In this document: positions 4,702 to 5,659 of the stretch, piece after piece
Numbering within the stretch: the stretch's first letter is position 1
Layout: each line of letters starts with the position of its first letter
Assembly (NCBI GenBank): GCA_030670425.1
Contig: DAOVBS010000041.1
Location: 1-5,659, forward strand
DNA from: Chloroflexota bacterium
GTDB taxonomy: Bacteria; Chloroflexota; Dehalococcoidia; GIF9; AB-539-J10
Direction of reading: 5' to 3'
Length of the DNA stretch: 5,659 bases
Made by a program: the position numbers and the translations under genes
Notes under the pieces: model-generated
What the model was told of the DNA's origin: nothing
What the model saw: the letters and a program-made list of their open reading frames with translations, nothing else
The model's database searches: none

Positions 4702-5659
4702 ATGAAAGGGCATATCAGGCAACGATGCAAAGGCTCTTGGACAATCGTGGCAGACATCGGAAGAGATCCGCAGACGGGCAAGCGCAAGCAGCAATGGATG
4801 ACCATCAGAGGAACGAAGAAAGACGCGGAGCGACACTTGCGAGAGTTGCTGCAGTCAGTGGAGGTGGGCAGCTACATGAAGCCAACGAAGACCACTGTAG
4901 CTGAGTACCTGGAGCAATGGCTCGAGGGCTATGTAAGTAGCAATACTGGGCCCAGGACCCGTGAACGGTACGTCGAAATAGTTCGCGCCCACCTTATTCC
5001 GGCACTGGGTTCAATTCCACTGACAGCCTTGTGCCCTCAGCATATTCAAGATTACTATGCCAGAGCTCTTGACGCCGGGCGCAGGGATGGCAAGGGAGGA
5101 CTATCAGCGCGAACGGTTCATCATCACCACGGGGTTCTATATGAAGCGTTGAAACACGCAGTCAAGCACGGTATCCTCATACGGAATGTGGCAGAGGCTG
5201 TTGACCCACCGCGGCCGGGTTATAGGGAAATGGCCACGGTGGGGGCGGAGGCTCTCAATAGCTTGTTGGAAGCAGCCCGAGCCACTCCTTACTATGTTCT
5301 CTTCTACACAGCCGCATATACCGGTCTGAGGCGGAGCGAACTGTTGGCGCTACGGTGGCACCACGTGGATCTGGATCTAGCCACCATGTCGGTAGTGGAG
5401 ACGCTTCACCACCTGCACAGCGGGGAATATGTTATTAGACAGCCAAAAAGCAAACGAGGTCGGCGTCTCGTTGCCTTGTCACCATCACTGGCGATCCTGC
5501 TAAGGGAACACAAAGCCAAAAAAGACGATATTCGGACACAGCTAGGCTTACCACTACAAGATAATGTCCTGGTATTCTCACGTCCCGACGGGTCGCCGAT
5601 TGAGCCCAACAGCGTGACCAAGGCATTCCGAAAACTTGCCCGGTCGGTCGGATTGGATG
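4702..5659 (+). CDS. Tyrosine recombinase / phage-type integrase (C-terminus beyond window)
   Basis: The 319 complete codons in the window encode most of a site-specific tyrosine recombinase, which cuts and rejoins DNA at attachment sites to integrate or excise a mobile element. Residues about 4-57 (GSWTIVADIGRDPQTGKRKQ and the following strands and helix) form the arm-type DNA-binding domain. Residues about 63-170 form the helical core-binding domain, including the segment ARTVHHHHGVLYEALKHAV (136-154). The catalytic domain starts at about 175; TGLRRSELLALRW (207-219) contains the first catalytic Arg (210), and QPKSKRGRR (247-255) the beta-hairpin Lys. The HxxR box and nucleophilic Tyr lie past the right edge, so the missing C-terminus reflects the window, not proven damage. 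Family members are about 370-400 residues. It follows the unknown gene by 38 bases and has a strong ribosome binding site. Confidence 0.96.
   Translation, partial: MKGHIRQRCKGSWTIVADIGRDPQTGKRKQQWMTIRGTKKDAERHLRELLQSVEVGSYMKPTKTTVAEYLEQWLEGYVSSNTGPRTRERYVEIVRAHLIPALGSIPLTALCPQHIQDYYARALDAGRRDGKGGLSARTVHHHHGVLYEALKHAVKHGILIRNVAEAVDPPRPGYREMATVGAEALNSLLEAARATPYYVLFYTAAYTGLRRSELLALRWHHVDLDLATMSVVETLHHLHSGEYVIRQPKSKRGRRLVALSPSLAILLREHKAKKDDIRTQLGLPLQDNVLVFSRPDGSPIEPNSVTKAFRKLARSVGLD

Noticed and set aside
5406..5626. Two overlapping minus-strand open frames (71 and 63 codons)
   Set aside because: Both are antisense to the catalytic domain of the integrase, which has strong family motifs.
5200..5659. 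Integrase as a truncated pseudogene
   Set aside because: The frame is open to the last base. The missing HxxR box and tyrosine are explained by the window ending, not by a stop or frameshift.

Overview
The window is bacterial accessory DNA made of two divergent blocks. The minus-strand block (about 3925 down to 1) is part of a surface-polysaccharide or glycoconjugate gene cluster. The plus-strand block (about 4085 to the right edge) is the integrase end of a mobile element. Base composition is moderate. Shine-Dalgarno-like sites and sigma70-type promoter hexamers are present. The integrase resembles, from memory only, those common in Chloroflexota (Dehalococcoidia-like) and some Gram-positive genomes, so the host assignment is weak.

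Minus strand, in order of transcription: (1) a soluble-looking GT-A/family 2-like glycosyltransferase (3925-3014); (2) after a 125-base gap holding a near-consensus promoter (TTGACA, 17-base spacer, TATACT), an unfamiliar 541-residue protein with a nucleotidyltransferase GxSDIDL signature and a second SDID motif about 270 residues later (2888-1263); (3) one base after its stop, a membrane-anchored family 2 glycosyltransferase broken into two reading frames by an apparent single extra base near 820 (1261-818 and 813-118); (4) after 39 bases, the first 26 codons of a Gfo/Idh/MocA-type oxidoreductase (78-1, running off the left edge). The tight spacing and shared direction suggest an operon. A plausible reading is that the oxidoreductase helps make a modified nucleotide sugar, the glycosyltransferases assemble the glycan, and the nucleotidyltransferase-fold protein decorates it. 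That division of labour is inference.

Plus strand: an unrecognised, helical 192-residue protein (4085-4663) lies 38 bases upstream of a tyrosine recombinase/phage-type integrase (4702 to the edge). The integrase has its arm-binding and core-binding domains and the first catalytic arginine, but the window ends before the HxxR box and the tyrosine. The 159-base divergent intergenic region (3926-4084) carries a candidate minus-strand promoter and a 10-base perfect palindrome abutting its -35 box.

No tRNA, rRNA, CRISPR array, insertion-sequence ends or convincing intrinsic terminator were seen. The best candidates for something undescribed are the double-SDID nucleotidyltransferase-like protein and the unknown protein paired with the integrase.
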